From NCBI RefSeq assembly GCF_029407905.1, contig NW_026577903.1, positions 2,046,001 through 2,110,000 on the forward strand: a stretch of DNA of 64,000 bases. The letters run 5' to 3'. A program made the translations under genes and the position numbers. The stretch is from Bubalus kerabau. Its lineage: Eukaryota; Chordata; Mammalia; Artiodactyla; Bovidae. The notes beneath the pieces are model-generated. The model was not told where the DNA came from. It saw only the letters and a program-made list of their open reading frames with translations, and did no database searches. Below are positions 26,801-39,655 of the stretch, piece after piece; within the stretch, counting starts at the first letter, position 1; each line of letters begins with the position of its first letter.

Positions 26801-28435
26801 CCAGTGAAGACCAATCTTCCATTCGAATTGCGAGGGAGAGATGGGTGTTGCTCTCGAGTCACTGTAGGGCAAAATAGACCTCATCTAGGCTTTTGTCCAG
26901 GACATAATGTTCCTCTCCAGGGGCAACAGGGATCTCGGGGTTGCATTCCAGACTCACCCGAGGTAAGGCCTCGTCTCGAGGGGAAAAAAAGTACTCTGCT
27001 CTCCTCTCAAGTCGCGACAGGTATCTCTTGGAGCCCATTGAGTGGCCTAAAGGGAGTAAAGCCTCCTGTGAAGTTTGGAGAAAAGACCAGGGTTTGCTCT
27101 CCAGGTCAGGCAGGAAAAGAAGTCCGCAATCTCGCGATGACGGTGGGTTTTCCCGAGCTGTGGCGCCAGTGTGGGGTTTCTCACGAGGTATGACGGGGAG
27201 CTCAGGGAGCCTCTCATGTGGCGCCAGGGAAGTCAGGTGTCCATGTGCATGGCGAGGGTGAGCGTGTCATTGCTCTCGAGTCATGGTAGGGGAATCCGTC
27301 CTCAAGACGCGTTGAAGACGGACTCTTGAGGTCTTTCTCGGGTTGCGGCAGGATACCCTGTGTTCCCTCGACTTGTGCCGGTGACCTCAGGGAGTTGCTC
27401 ATGGTGCCTCTGAGAAGACACTGATACTGTGGAGTTGGGAGGGGCCTCTCGGGACTCCGCTGGGTGTGGTATAATACAAGAGGGCCTCATCTCGTGTTGA
27501 GGAAGGAACCTCAGGGTTCCTCTCCATTTCAGACTCCGATCTCAGGATTCCTGCAGAGTTGGGACAGGAGAGTCAGGCCTCGTATTCTGTGGAGAAATGA
27601 AACTTAGCTTGCCTCTCGAGTTGTTCACGAGGTAACAGGTCACTTGTCGAGCTGTATGTGGAACCTGCAGAATTTTCCAAAAGATGCACGGGTGTTCAGG
27701 GTCCCTCCTTGTTGTGCCTTCATCCTACGGGATGCATTCCAAGAAGTGTACGGGCATCGGGTTCTTATTAATAGCTGACTGGGAAATGGGGTCTTTCCGC
27801 ATGTGGCACCACCCACGAGGCTACATCTCCAATTTGCTCGTGAGACAGGCCTCATCCTGATGTGCGCTGGGAACATCGGTAACACCTTCCACACAAAGCA
27901 GGAGAAAAGACACTCCTGTTGCAATCAGGAGGGGAGAAGGGGCTCAAATGATGTGGTGCGGGGAACATGGGTGTTACCCTCGAGTGAGGCCTGTATGTTG
28001 GGGAACTTTGAGGGTGCCATCATGGGTGTCAAGTACCGTTTTGCACTTCAGTAGGAACGTGGGACTTCTTTTGAGACGCTGTGGCGGGCAAGGGCCTCAT
28101 GCTGCGAAGACGATGGAACCACGTGGTTTTTTTCGAGTTGCGGCGGGATTCTCGAGTTACGACGGGGATTTCAGGCTTCCTCTTGTGTTAGCCCTGGGAA
28201 GCCCTAACTTCCCTTCGAGTTGCGAGGGAAAGCTGGATGTTGTGCTCGAATCACTGCAAGGCCAAGGAAACCTCATTTAGGCGTGTGTCCAGGACATAAT
28301 AGTCCTCTCAAGGGAAGACAAGGATCTCGGGATTGCACTCCAGACTCCACCGGGTAGTCAGGCCTCGCCTCGAGGGGAAGCAAAGGACTGCGCTCTCCTC
28401 TCGAGCCCCGACGCGGATCTCTTGGAGCCCACTGA

Positions 28436-31400
28436 GCGGCCTCAAGGGAGTCCAGCCTCCTCTTCCGTTTGGAGAGAGGACCCGGGATTGCTCTCCAGGC
28501 CATGCAGGAAAAGAAGGCCCTCAGCTCGCGAGGACGGGGGCGTCTCAGGGGTTTCTCGAGCTGCGGCGCCCGTGGGGGTTTTCTCCCGAGGCACGACGAG
28601 GATCTCAGGGAGCCTCTCGTGCGGCGCCAGGGAAGTCAGGTCTCCATGCGCGTGGCGAGGGGGAGCGCGTCCTGGCTCTCGAGTCACGGGAGGGGACTAG
28701 GGCCTCGAGACGCGTTGAAGACGGACGCTCGAGGTCTTTGTCGGGGGGCGGCGGGAAACCCTCGTTTCCCTCGCCTTCTGCCGGGGACCTTAGGGAACTT
28801 CCCAGGGTGAGTCTGAGAGGCGAGGGATCCTGTGGAGGTGCCGGGGCCCCTCGGGACTCCGCTGGGTCTGGCGCAACGGAAGAGGGCCTCACCTCGAGGG
28901 GAGGCAGGCACCTCAGGCTTCCTCTCCGTTTCGGACTCCGACCGCAGGGTCCCTGCAGGGTTGGGACAGGAGAGTCAGGGCTCGTATTGTCTGAGGAAGG
29001 GAACCCCGCTGGCCTCTCGAGTTGCTCAGGGGGTCTCAGGCCCCTCGGAGAGCTGTGTGTGGAACCCGCGGGTCTTTGCGGACGATGCACGGGGGTGGCA
29101 GTGCCCCTTCATGTTGTGCCTTCACCCACAGGGTTGCCTTCGAAGAGGGGTCCGGGCCTCGGGTCCTTCTCAAGCGCGGACCGGGGAATCGGGGGCGTTC
29201 GGCATGTGGCCCTATCCACGTGGCTCGTCTCGAATTTCCTCGTGAGACCGGCCTCATCCTGAGTTGCGCCGGGAAGGCCGGGAACCCTTTCCAGACAACG
29301 CAGGCGAATCGCCTCTCCTGACGCGATCAGGAGGGGAGAAGGGGCTCAGAGGAAGCGGTGCCGGGACACTCGGTGTTCCCCTCGGGGGACCCCGGCGTGT
29401 CGGGGGACTTTTGGGGGTCGCAGGAAGGCTGTCAGGGACCGTTTCGCCCTTCAGGGCGGAACAGGGGACTTCCCTTGAGACGCCGTCGCGGGCAAGGGCC
29501 TCATCTTGCCAAGAGGTGGGAACCACGTGGTTTTTCTCGAGTTGCGGCGGCATTCTCGAGTTACGACGGGGATCTCAGCCTTCCCCTTGGGTTGGCCCTG
29601 GGAAGCCCAATCTTCCCCTCGGGTTGTGAGGGAAAGCTGGGGGTTGCGCCCGAGTCACTGCAGGGCCGAAGAGACCTCACCTAGGCGTGTGTCCGGGACC
29701 TAATATTCCTCTCCAGGGAAGGCAGGGTTCTCGGGGTTGCATTCCAGGCTCCCCCGGGTAGTCAGGCCTCGTCTAGATGGGAAGCCAAGGACTCCGCTCT
29801 CCTCTCGAGTCGCGACGCGGGTCTATTGGAGCCCCCTGAGCGGCCTCAAGGGAGTCCAGCCTCCTCTTCCATTTGGAGAGAGGACCCGAGATTGCTCTCC
29901 AGGCCATGCACGAAAAGAAGGCCCTCAGCTCGCGAGGACGGGGGCGTCTCAAGGGATTCCTCGGGCTGCGGCGCCCGTGGGGGTTTTCTCCCGAGGCACG
30001 ACGAGGATCTCAGGGAGTCTCTCGTGCGGCGCCAGGGAAGTCAGGTCTCCATGCGTGTGGCGAGGGGGAGCGCGTCCTGGCTCTCGAGTCACTGGAGGGG
30101 ACTAGGGCCTCGAGACGCTTTGAAGAAGGACGCTCGAGGTTTTTCTCGGGGGGCGGCGGGAAACCCTCGTTTCCCTCGCCTTCTGCCGGGGACCTTAGGG
30201 AACTTCCCAGGGTGCCTCTGAGAGGCGTGGGATCCTGTGGAGGTGGCGGGGCCCCTCGGGATTCCGCTGGGTCTGGCGCAACGGAAGAGGGCCTCACCTC
30301 GAGGGGAGGCAGGAACCTCAGGCTTCCTCTCTGTTTCGAACTGCGACCGCAGGGTCCCTGCAGAGTTGGGACAGGAGAGTCAGGGCTCGTCTTGTCTGAG
30401 GAAGGGAACCCCGCTGGCCTCTCGAGTTGATCAGGGGGGTCTCAGGCCCCCCGTCGAGCTGTGTGTGGAACCCGCGGGTCTTTGCGGACGATGCACGGGG
30501 GTGGCAGTGCCCCTTCGTGTTGTGCCTTCACCCACAGGGTTGCCTTCGAAGAGGGGTCCGGGCCTCGGGTCCTTCTCAAGAGCGGACCGGGGAATCGGGG
30601 GCGTTCGGCATGTGGCCCCACCCACGTGGCTCGTCTCGAATTTCCTCGTGAGACCGGCCTCACCCTGAGGGGCGCCGGGAAGGCCGGGAACCCCTTCCAG
30701 ACCACGCAGGGGAATCTCCTCACCTGTCGCGATCAGGAGGGGAGAAGGGGCTCAGAGGAAGCGGTGCCGGGACCCTCGGTGTTCCCCTCGGGGGACCCCG
30801 GCGTGTCGGGGCACTTTTGGGGGTCGCAGGAAGGCTGTCAGGGACCGTTTCGCCCTTCAGGGCGGAACAGGGGACTTGCCTTGAGACGCCTTCGCGGGCA
30901 AGGGCCTCATCTTGCCAAGAGGTGGGAACCACGTGGTTTTTCTCGAGCTGCGGCGGCATTCTCGAGTTACGACGGGGATCTCAGCCTTCCCCTTGGGTTG
31001 GCCCTGGGAAGCCCAATCTTCCCCTCGGGTTGCGAGGGAAAGCTGGGGGTGGCGCCCGAGTCACTGCAGGGCCGAAGAGACCTCACCTAGGCGTGTGTCC
31101 GGGACCTAATATTCCTCTCCAGAGAAGGCAGGAATCTCGGCGTTGCATTCCAGGCTCCCCCGGGGAGTCAGGCCTCGTCTCGAGGGGAAGCCAAGGACTC
31201 CGCTCTCCTCTCGAGTCGCGACGCGGGTCTCTTGGAGCCCCCTGAGAGGCCTCAAGGGAGTCCAGCCTCCTCTTCCGTTTGGAGAGAGGACCCGGGATTG
31301 CTCTCCAGGCCATGCTGGAAAAGAAGGCCCTCAGCTCGCGAGGACGGGGGCGTCTCAGGGGTTTCCTCGAGCTGCGGCGCCCGTGGGGGTTTTCTCCCGA

Positions 31401-34400
31401 GGCACGACGAAGATCTCAGGGAGCCTCTCGTGCGGCGCCAGGGAAGTCAGGTCTCCATGCGCGTGGCGAGGGGGAGCGCGTCCTGGCTCTCGAGTCACGG
31501 GAGGTGACAAGGGCCTCGAGACGCGTTGAAGAAGGACGCTCGAGGTCTTTCTCGGGGGGCGGCGGGAAACCCTCGTGTCCCTCGCCTTCTGCCGGGGACC
31601 TTAGGGAACTTCCCAGGGTGAGTCTGAGAGGCGAGGGATCCTGTGGAGGTGGCGGGGCCCCTCGGGACTCCGCTGGGTCTGGCGCAACGGAAGAGGGCCT
31701 CACCTCGAGGGGAGGCAGGAACCTCAGGCTTCCTCTGCGTTTCGGACTCCGACCGCAGGGTGCCTGCAGGTTTGGGACAGGAGAGTCAGGGCTCGTCTTG
31801 TCTGAGGAAGGGAACCCCGCTGGCCTCTCGAGTTGCTCAGGGGGTCTGAGGCCCTACGTCAAGCTGTGTGTGGAACCCGCGGGTCTTTGCGAACGATGCA
31901 CGGGGGTGGCAGTGCCCCTTCGTGTTGTGCCTTCACCCACAGGGTTGCCTTCGAAGAGGGGTCCGGGCCTCGGGTCCTTCTCAAGGGCGGACCGGGGAAT
32001 CGGGGGCGTTCGGCATGTGGCCCCACCCACGTGGCTCGTCTCGAATTTCCTCGTGAGACCGGCCTCATCCTGAGGTGCTCCGGGAAGGCCGGGAACCCCT
32101 TCCACACCACGCAGTGGAATTGCCTCTCCTGTCGCGATCAGGAGGGGAGAAGGGGCTCAGAGGAAGCGGTGCCGGGACCCTCGGTGTTCCCCTCGGGGGA
32201 CCCCGGCGTGTCGGGGGACTTTTGAGGGTCGCAGGAAGGCTGTTAGGGACCGTTTCGCCCTTCAGGGCGGAACAGGGGACTTCCCTTGAGACGCCGTCGC
32301 GGGCAAGGGCCTCATCTTGCCAAGCGGTGGGAACCACGTGTTTTTTCTCGAGTTGCGGCGTCATTCTCGAGTTACGACGGGGATCTCAGCCTTCCCCTGG
32401 GGTTGACCCTGGGAAGCCCAAACTTCCCCTCGGGTTGCGAGGGAAAGCTGGGGGTTGCGCTCGAGTCATTGCAGGGCCGAAGAGAACTCACCTAGGCGTG
32501 TGTCCGGGACCTAATATTCCTCTCCAGAGAAGGCAGGGATCTCGGGGTTGCATTCCAGGCTCCCCCGGGGAGTCAGGCCTCGTCTCGAGGGGAAGCCAAG
32601 GACTCCGCTCTCCTCTCGAGTCGCGACGCGGGTCTCTTGGAGCCCCCTGAGCGGCCTCAAGGGAGTCCAGCCTCCTCTTCCGTTTGGAGAGAGGACCCGG
32701 GATTGCTCTCCAGGCCATGCTGGAAAAGAAGGCCCTCAGCTCGCGAGGACGGGGGCGTCTCAGGGGTTTCCTCGAGCTGCGGCGCCCGTGGGGGTTTTCT
32801 CCCGAGGCACGACGAGGATCTCAGGGAGCCTCTCGTGCGGCGCCAGGGAAGTCAGGTCTCCATGCGCGTGGCGAGGGGGAGCGCGTCCTGGCTCTCGAGT
32901 CACGGGAGGGGACTAGGGCCTCGAGACGCGTTGAAGAAGGACTCTCGAGGTCTTTGTCGGGGGGCGGCGGGAAACCCTCGTTTCCCTCGCCTTCTGCCGG
33001 GGACCTTAGGGAACTTCCCAGGGTGCCTCTGAGAGGCGAGGGATCCTGTGGAGGTGGCGGGGCCCCTCGGGACTCCGCTGGGTCTGGCGCAACGGAAGAG
33101 GGCCTCACCTCGAGGGGAGGCAGGAACCTCAGGCTTCCTCTCCGTTTCGGACTCCGACCGCAGGGTCCCTGCAGAGTTGGGACAGGAGAGTCAGGCCTCG
33201 TCTTGTCTGAGGAAGGGAACCCCGCTGGCCTCTCGAGTTGCTCAGGGGGTCTGAGGCCCCCCGTCGATCTGTGTGTGGAACCCGCGGGTCTTTGCGAACG
33301 ATGCACGGGGGTGGCAGTGCCCCTTCGTGTTGTGCCTTCACCCACAGGGTTGCCTTCGAAGAGGGGTCCGGGACTCGGGTCCTTCTCAAGAGCGGACCGG
33401 GGAATCGGGGGCGTTCGGCATGTGGCCCCACCCACGTGGCTCGTCTCGAATTTCCTCGTGAGACCGGCCTCCCCATGAGGGGCACCGGGAAGGCCGGGAA
33501 CCCCTTCCAGACCACGCAGGGGAATCGCCTCTCCTGTCGCGATCAGGAGGGGAGAAGGGGCTCAGAGGAAGCGGTGCCGGGACCCTCGGTGTTCCCCTCG
33601 GGGGACCCCGGCGTGTCGGGGGACTTTTGGGGGTCGCAGGAAGGCTGTCAGGGACCGTTTCGCCCTTCAGGGCGGAACAGGGGACTTCCCTTGAGACGCC
33701 GTCGCGGGCAAGGGCCTCATCTTGCCAAGAGGTGGGAACCACGTGGTTTTTCTCGAGTTGCGGCGGCATTCTCGAGTTACGACGGGGATCTCAGCCTTCC
33801 CCTGGGGTTGGCCCTGGGAAGCCCAATCTTCCCCTTGGTTTGAGAAGGAAAGCTGGGTGTTGCGCTCGAGTCACTGCGGGGCCGAAGAGACCTCACCTAG
33901 GCGTGTGTCCGGGACCTAATATTCCTCTCCAGGGAAGGCAGGGATCTCGGGGTTGCATTCCAGGCTCCCCCGGGGAGTCAGGCCTCGTCTCGAGGGGAAG
34001 CCAAGAACTCCGCTCTCCTCTCGAGTCGCGACACGGGTCTCTTGGAGCCCCCTGAGCGGCCTCAAGGGAGTCCAGCCTCCTCTTCCGTTTGGAGAGAGGA
34101 CCCGGGATTGCTCTCCAGGCCATGCTGGAAAAGAAGGCCCTCAGCTCGCGAGGACGGGGGCGTCTCAGGGGTTTCCTCGAGCTGCGGCGCCCGTGGGGGT
34201 TTTCTCCCGAGGCACGACGAGGATCTCAGGGAGCCTCTCGTGCGGCGCCAGGGAAGTCAGGTCTCCATGCGCGTGGCGAGGGGGAGCGCGTCCTGGCTCT
34301 CGAGTCACGGGAGGGGACTAGGGCCTCGAGACGCGTTGAAGAAGGACTCTCGAGGTCTTTGTCGGGGGGCGGCGGGAAACCCTCGTTTCCCTCGCCTTCT

Positions 34401-37400
34401 GCCGGGGACCTTAGGGAACTTCCCAGGGTGCCTCTGAGAGGCGAGGGATCCTGTGGAGGTGGCGGGGCCCCTCGGGACTCCGCTGGGTCTGGCGCAACGG
34501 AAGAGGTCCTCACCTCGAGGGGAGGCAGGAACCTCAGGCTTCCTCTCCGTTTCGGACTCCGACCGCAGGGTCCCTGCAGAGTTGGGACAGGAGAGTCAGG
34601 GCTCGTCTTGTCTGAGGAAGGGAACCCCGCTGGCCTCTCGAGTTGCTCAGGGGGTCTCAGGCCCCCCGTCGAGCTGTGTGTGGAACCCGCGGGTCTTTGC
34701 GGACGATGCACGGGGGTGGCAGTGCCCCTTCGTGTTGTGCCTTCACCCACAGGGTTGCCTTCGAAGAGGGGTCCGGGCCTCGGGTCCTTCTCAAGAGCGG
34801 ACCGGGGAATCGAGGGCGTTCGGCATGTGGCCCCACCCACGTGGCTCGTCTCGAATTTCCTCGTGAGACCGGCCTCACCCTGAGGGGCGCCGGGAAGGCC
34901 GGGAACCCCTTCCAGACCACGCAGGGGAATCGCCTCTGCTGTCGCGATCAGGAGGGGAGAAGGGGCTCAGAGGAAGCGGTGCCGGGACCCTCGGTGTTCC
35001 CCTCGGGGGACCCCGGCGTGTCGGGGGACTTTTGGGGGTCGCAGGAAGGCTGTAAGGGACCGTTTCGCCTTTCAGGGCGGAACAGGGTCCTTCCCTTGAG
35101 ATGCCGTCGCGGGCAAGGGCCTCATCTTGCCAAGAGGTGGGAACCACGTGTTTTTTCTCGAGTTGCGGCGGCATTCTCGAGTTACGACGGGGATCTCAGC
35201 CTTCCCCTGGGGTTGGCCCTGGGAAGCCCAATCTTCCCCTCGGGTTGCGAGGGAAAGCTGGGGGTTGCGCTCGAGTCATTGCAGGGCCGAAGAGAACTCA
35301 CCTAGGCGTGTGTCCGGGACCTAATATTCCTCTCCAGAGAAGGCAGGGATCTCGGGGTTGCATTCCAGGCTCCCCCGGGGAGTCAGGCCTCGTCTCGAGG
35401 GGAAGCCAAGGACTCCGCTCTCCTCTCGAGTCGCGACGCGGGTCTCTTGGAGCCCCCTGAGCGGCCTCAAGGGAGTCCAGCCTCCTCTTCCGTTTGGAGA
35501 GAGGACCCGGGATTGCTCTCCAGGCCATGCTGGAAAAGAAGGCCCTCAGCTCGCGAGGACGGGGGCGTCTCAGGGGTTTCCTCGAGCTGCGGCGCCCGTG
35601 GGGGTTTTCTCCCGAGGCACGACGAGGATCTCAGGGAGCCTCTCGTGCGGCGCCAGGGAAGTCAGGTCTCCATGCGCGTGGCGAGGGGGAGCGCGTCCTG
35701 GCTCTCGAGTCACGGGAGGGGACTAGGGCCTCGAGACGCGTTGAAGAAGGACTCTCGAGGTCTTTGTCGGGGGGCGGCGGGAAACCCTCGTTTCCCTCGC
35801 CTTCTGCCGGGGACCTTAGGGAACTTCCCAGGGTGCCTCTGAGAGGCGAGGGATCCTGTGGAGGTGGCGGGGCCCCTCGGGACTCCGCTGGGTCTGGCGC
35901 AACGGAAGAGGGCCTCACCTCGAGGGGAGGCAGGAACCTCAGGCTTCCTCTCCGTTTCGGACTCCGACCGCAGGGTCCCTGCAGAGTTGGGACAGGAGAG
36001 TCAGGCCTCGTCTTGTCTGAGGAAGGGAACCCCGCTGGCCTCTCGAGTTGCTCAGGGGGTCTGAGGCCCCCCGTCGATCTGTGTGTGGAACCCGCGGGTC
36101 TTTGCGAACGATGCACGGGGGTGGCAGTGCCCCTTCGTGTTGTGCCTTCACCCACAGGGTTGCCTTCGAAGAGGGGTCCGGGACTCGGGTCCTTCTCAAG
36201 AGCGGACCGGGGAATCGGGGGCGTTCGGCATGTGGCCCCACCCACGTGGCTCGTCTCGAATTTCCTCGTGAGACCGGCCTCCCCATGAGGGGCACCGGGA
36301 AGGCCGGGAACCCCTTCCAGACCACGCAGGGGAATCGCCTCTCCTGTCGCGATCAGGAGGGGAGAAGGGGCTCAGATGAAGCGGTGCCGGGACCCTCGGT
36401 GTTCCCCTCGGGGGACCCCGGCGTGTCGGGGGACTTTTGGGGGTCGCAGGAAGGCTGTCAGGGACCGTTTCGCCCTTCAGGGCGGAACAGGGGACTTCCC
36501 TTGAGACGCCGTCGCGGGCAAGGGCCTCATCTTGCCAAGAGGTGGGAACCACGTGGTTTTTCTCGAGTTGCGGCGGCATTCTCGAGTTACGACGGGGATC
36601 TCAGCCTTCCCCTGGGGTTGGCCCTGGGAAGCCCAATCTTCCCCTTGGTTTGAGAAGGAAAGCTGGGTGTTGCGCTCGAGTCACTGCGGGGCCGAAGAGA
36701 CCTCACCTAGGCGTGTGTCCGGGACCTAATATTCCTCTCCAGGGAAGGCAGGGATCTCGGGGTTGCATTCCAGGCTCCCCCGGGGAGTCAGGCCTCGTCT
36801 CGAGGGGAAGCCAAGAACTCCGCTCTCCTCTCGAGTCGCGACACGGGTCTCTTGGAGCCCCCTGAGCGGCCTCAAGGGAGTCCAGCCTCCTCTTCCGTTT
36901 GGAGAGAGGACCCGGGATTGCTCTCCAGGCCATGCTGGAAAAGAAGGCCCTCAGCTCGCGAGGACGGGGGCGTCTCAGGGGTTTCCTCGAGCTGCGGCGC
37001 CCGTGGGGGTTTTCTCCCGAGGCACGACGAGGATCTCAGGGAGCCTCTCGTGCGGCGCCAGGGAAGTCAGGTCTCCATGCGCGTGGCGAGGGGGAGCGCG
37101 TCCTGGCTCTCGAGTCACGGGAGGGGACTAGGGCCTCGAGACGCGTTGAAGAAGGACTCTCGAGGTCTTTGTCGGGGGGCGGCGGGAAACCCTCGTTTCC
37201 CTCGCCTTCTGCCGGGGACCTTAGGGAACTTCCCAGGGTGCCTCTGAGAGGCGAGGGATCCTGTGGAGGTGGCGGGGCCCCTCGGGACTCCGCTGGGTCT
37301 GGCGCAACGGAAGAGGGCCTCACCTCGAGGGGAGGCAGGAACCTCAGGCTTCCTCTCCGTTTCGGACTCCGACCGCAGGGTCCCTGCAGAGTTGGGACAG

Positions 37401-39655
37401 GAGAGTCAGGGCTCGTCTTGTCTGAGGAAGGGAACCCCGCTGGCCTCTCGAGTTGCTCAGGGGGTCTCAGGCCCCCCGTCGAGCTGTGTGTGGAACCCGC
37501 GGGTCTTTGCGGACGATGCACGGGGGTGGCAGTGCCCCTTCGTGTTGTGCCTTCACCCACAGGGTTGCCTTCGAAGAGGGGTCCGGGCCTCAGGTCCTTC
37601 TCAAGAGCGGACCGGGGAATCGGGGGCGTTCAGCATGTGGCACCACCCACGTGGCTCGTCTCGAATTTCCTCGTGAGACCGGCCTCACCCTGAGGGGCGC
37701 CAGGAAGGCCGGGAACCCCTTCCAGACCACGCAGGGGAATCGCCTCTCCTGTCGCGATCAGGAGGGGAGAAGGGGCTCTGAGGAAGCGGTGCCGGGACCC
37801 TCGGTGTTCCCCTCGGGGGACCCCGGCGTGTCGGGGGAATTTTGGGGGTCGCAGGAAGGCTGTCAGGGACCGTTTCGCCCTTCAGGGCGGAACAGGGGAC
37901 TTCCCTTGAGACGCCGTCGCGGGCAAGGGCCTCATCTTGCCAAGAGGTGGGAACCACGTGGTTTTTCTCGAGTTGCGGCGGCATTCTCGAGTTACGACGG
38001 GGATCTCAGCCTTTCCCTGGGGTTTGCCCTGGGAAGCCTAATCTTGCCCTCGGGTTGCCAGGGAAAGCTGGGGGTTGCGCTCGAGTCACTGCAGGGCCGG
38101 AGAGACCTCACCTAGCCGTGTGTCCGGGACCTAATTTTCCTCTCCAGGGAAGGCAGGGATCTCGGGGTTGCATTCCAGGCTCCCCCGGGGAGTCAGGCCT
38201 CGTCTCGAGGGGAAGCCAAGGACTCCACTCTCCTCTCGAGTCGCGACGCGGGTCTCTTGGAGCCCCCTGAGCGGCCTCAAGGGAGTCCAGCCTCCTCTTC
38301 CGTTTGGAGAGAGGACCCGGGATTGCTCTCCAGGCCATGCAGGAAAAGAAGGCCCTCAGCTCGCGAGGACGGGGGCGTCTCAGGGGTTTCCTCGAGCTGC
38401 GGCGCCCGTGGGGGTTTTCTCCCGAGGCACGACGAGGATCTCAGGGAGCCTCTCGTGCGGCGCCAGGGAAGTCAGGTCTCCATGCGCGTGGCGAGGGGGA
38501 GCGCGTCCTGGCTCTCGAGTCACGGGAGGGGACTAGGGCCTCGAGACGCGTTGAAGAAGGACTCTCGAGGTCTTTCTCGGGGGGCGGCGGGAAACCCTCG
38601 TGTCCCTCGCCTTCTGCCGGGGACCTTAGGGAACTTCCCAGGGTGCCTCTGAGAGGCGAGGGATCCTGTGGAGGTGGCGGGACCCCTCGGGACTCCGCTA
38701 GGTCTGGCGCAACGGAAGAGGGCCTCACCTCGAGGGGAGGCAGGAACCTCAGGCTTCCTCTCCGTTTCGGACTCCGACCGCAGGGTCCCTGCAGAGTTGG
38801 GACAGGAGAGTCAGGCCTCGTCTTGTCTGAGGAAGGGAACCCCGCTTGCCTCTCGAGTTGCTCAGGGGGTCTCAGGCCCCTCGTCGAGCTGTGTGTGGAA
38901 CCCGCGGGTCTTTGCGGACGATGCCCGGGGGTGGCAGTGCCCCTTCGTGTTGTGCCTTCACCCACAGGGTTGCCTTCGAAGAGGGGTCCGGGCCTCGGGT
39001 CCTTCTCAAGAGCGGACCGGGGAATCGGGGGCATTCGGCATGTGGCCCCACCAACGTGGCTCGCCTCGAATTTCCTCGTGAGACCGGCCTCATCCTGAGG
39101 TGCGTCGGGAAGGCCGGGAACCCCTTCCAGACCACGCAGGGGAATCGCCTCTCCTGTCGCGATCAGGAGGGGAGAAGGGGCTCAGAGGAAGCGGTGCCGG
39201 GAACCTCGGTGTTCCCCTCGGGGGAACCCGGCGTGTCGGGGAATTTTGGGGGTCGCAGGAAGGCTGTCAGGGACCGTTTCGCCTTTCAGGGTGGAACAGG
39301 GGACTTCCCTTGAGACGCCGTCGCGGGCAAAGGCCTCATCTTGCCAAGAGGTGGGAACCACGTGGTTTGTCTCGAGTTGCGGCGGGATTCTCGAGTTACG
39401 ACGGGGATCTCAACCTTCCCCTTGGGTTGGCCCTGGGAAGCCCAATCTTCCCCTCGGGTTGCGAGGGAAAGCTGGGGGTTGCGCTCGAGTCACTGCAGGG
39501 CCGAAGAGACCTCAGCTAGGCGTGTGTCCGGGACCTAATATTCCTCTCCAGGGAAGGCAGGGATCTCGGGGTTGCATTCCAGGCTCCCCCGGGGAGTCAG
39601 GCCTCGTCTCGAGGGGAAGCCAAGGACTCCGCTCTCCTCTCGAGTCGCGACAAGG
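28436..39655 (+). repeat. Satellite I, homogenised GC-rich block D (~8 monomers)
   Basis: Landmarks at 28,508, 29,912, 31,318, 32,723, 34,128, 35,533, 36,938 and 38,343 are spaced 1,404-1,406 bp, then the next divergent monomer has its landmark at ~39,747. The block is ~11.22 kb, about eight monomers, and both edges fall at nearly the same monomer phase (73-92 bp before the landmark). It shows a 2,810-bp dimer. CCCCTTGGTTTGAGAAGG at 33,831 recurs at 36,641, and GGTGAGTCTGAGAGG near 28,806 recurs near 31,616. Between 32,723 and 34,127 I count eleven CTCGAG hexamers, far above chance. Long open frames (264 residues on plus, 204 on minus) recur in most monomers; I treat them as composition artefacts. 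Confidence 0.92.
32432..37310 (+). repeat. Near-identical 2,810-bp higher-order dimer of satellite I
   Basis: The segment ~32,432-34,500 and the segment 2,810 bp downstream (~35,242-37,310) look identical by eye except for one G/T difference (33,557 AGAGGAAGC versus 36,367 AGATGAAGC). Diagnostic variants shared only by these copies include CCCCCCGTCGATCTG (33,258 and 36,068), CTCCCCATGAGGGGCACC (33,469 and 36,279) and CTTGGTTTGAGAAGG. Differences reappear from ~34,506 onward. This is the youngest duplication visible in the window and defines a two-monomer higher-order unit. Confidence 0.8.

Larger units (their letters stand above)
14041..28435 (+). repeat. Satellite I, divergent block C with rearranged monomers
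   Basis: About ten older, heterogeneous monomers. Landmarks lie near 15,310, 16,732, 18,152, 19,550, 19,984, 21,389, 22,788, 24,308, 25,713, 27,114 and 28,508. Spacing varies from 1,394 to 1,422 bp, with two clear anomalies: 434 bp (19,550 to 19,984) and 1,520 bp (22,788 to 24,308). Several sequence types are mixed: 21.5-23.76 kb is intermediate and resembles the GC-rich blocks (CTTGTCTGAG, a GGGACCCTCGG reading), while 14.2-21.4 and 23.8-28.3 kb are of the AT-richer type. I see no gene or interspersed element in it. Confidence 0.9.

Noticed and set aside
4461..39655. The 264-, 220-, 204- and 191-residue open frames of the satellite as protein genes
   Set aside because: They overlap on both strands and in several frames, repeat with the 1,405-bp monomer, have no recognisable domain, and are broken in divergent monomers. 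No promoter or splice context is seen.
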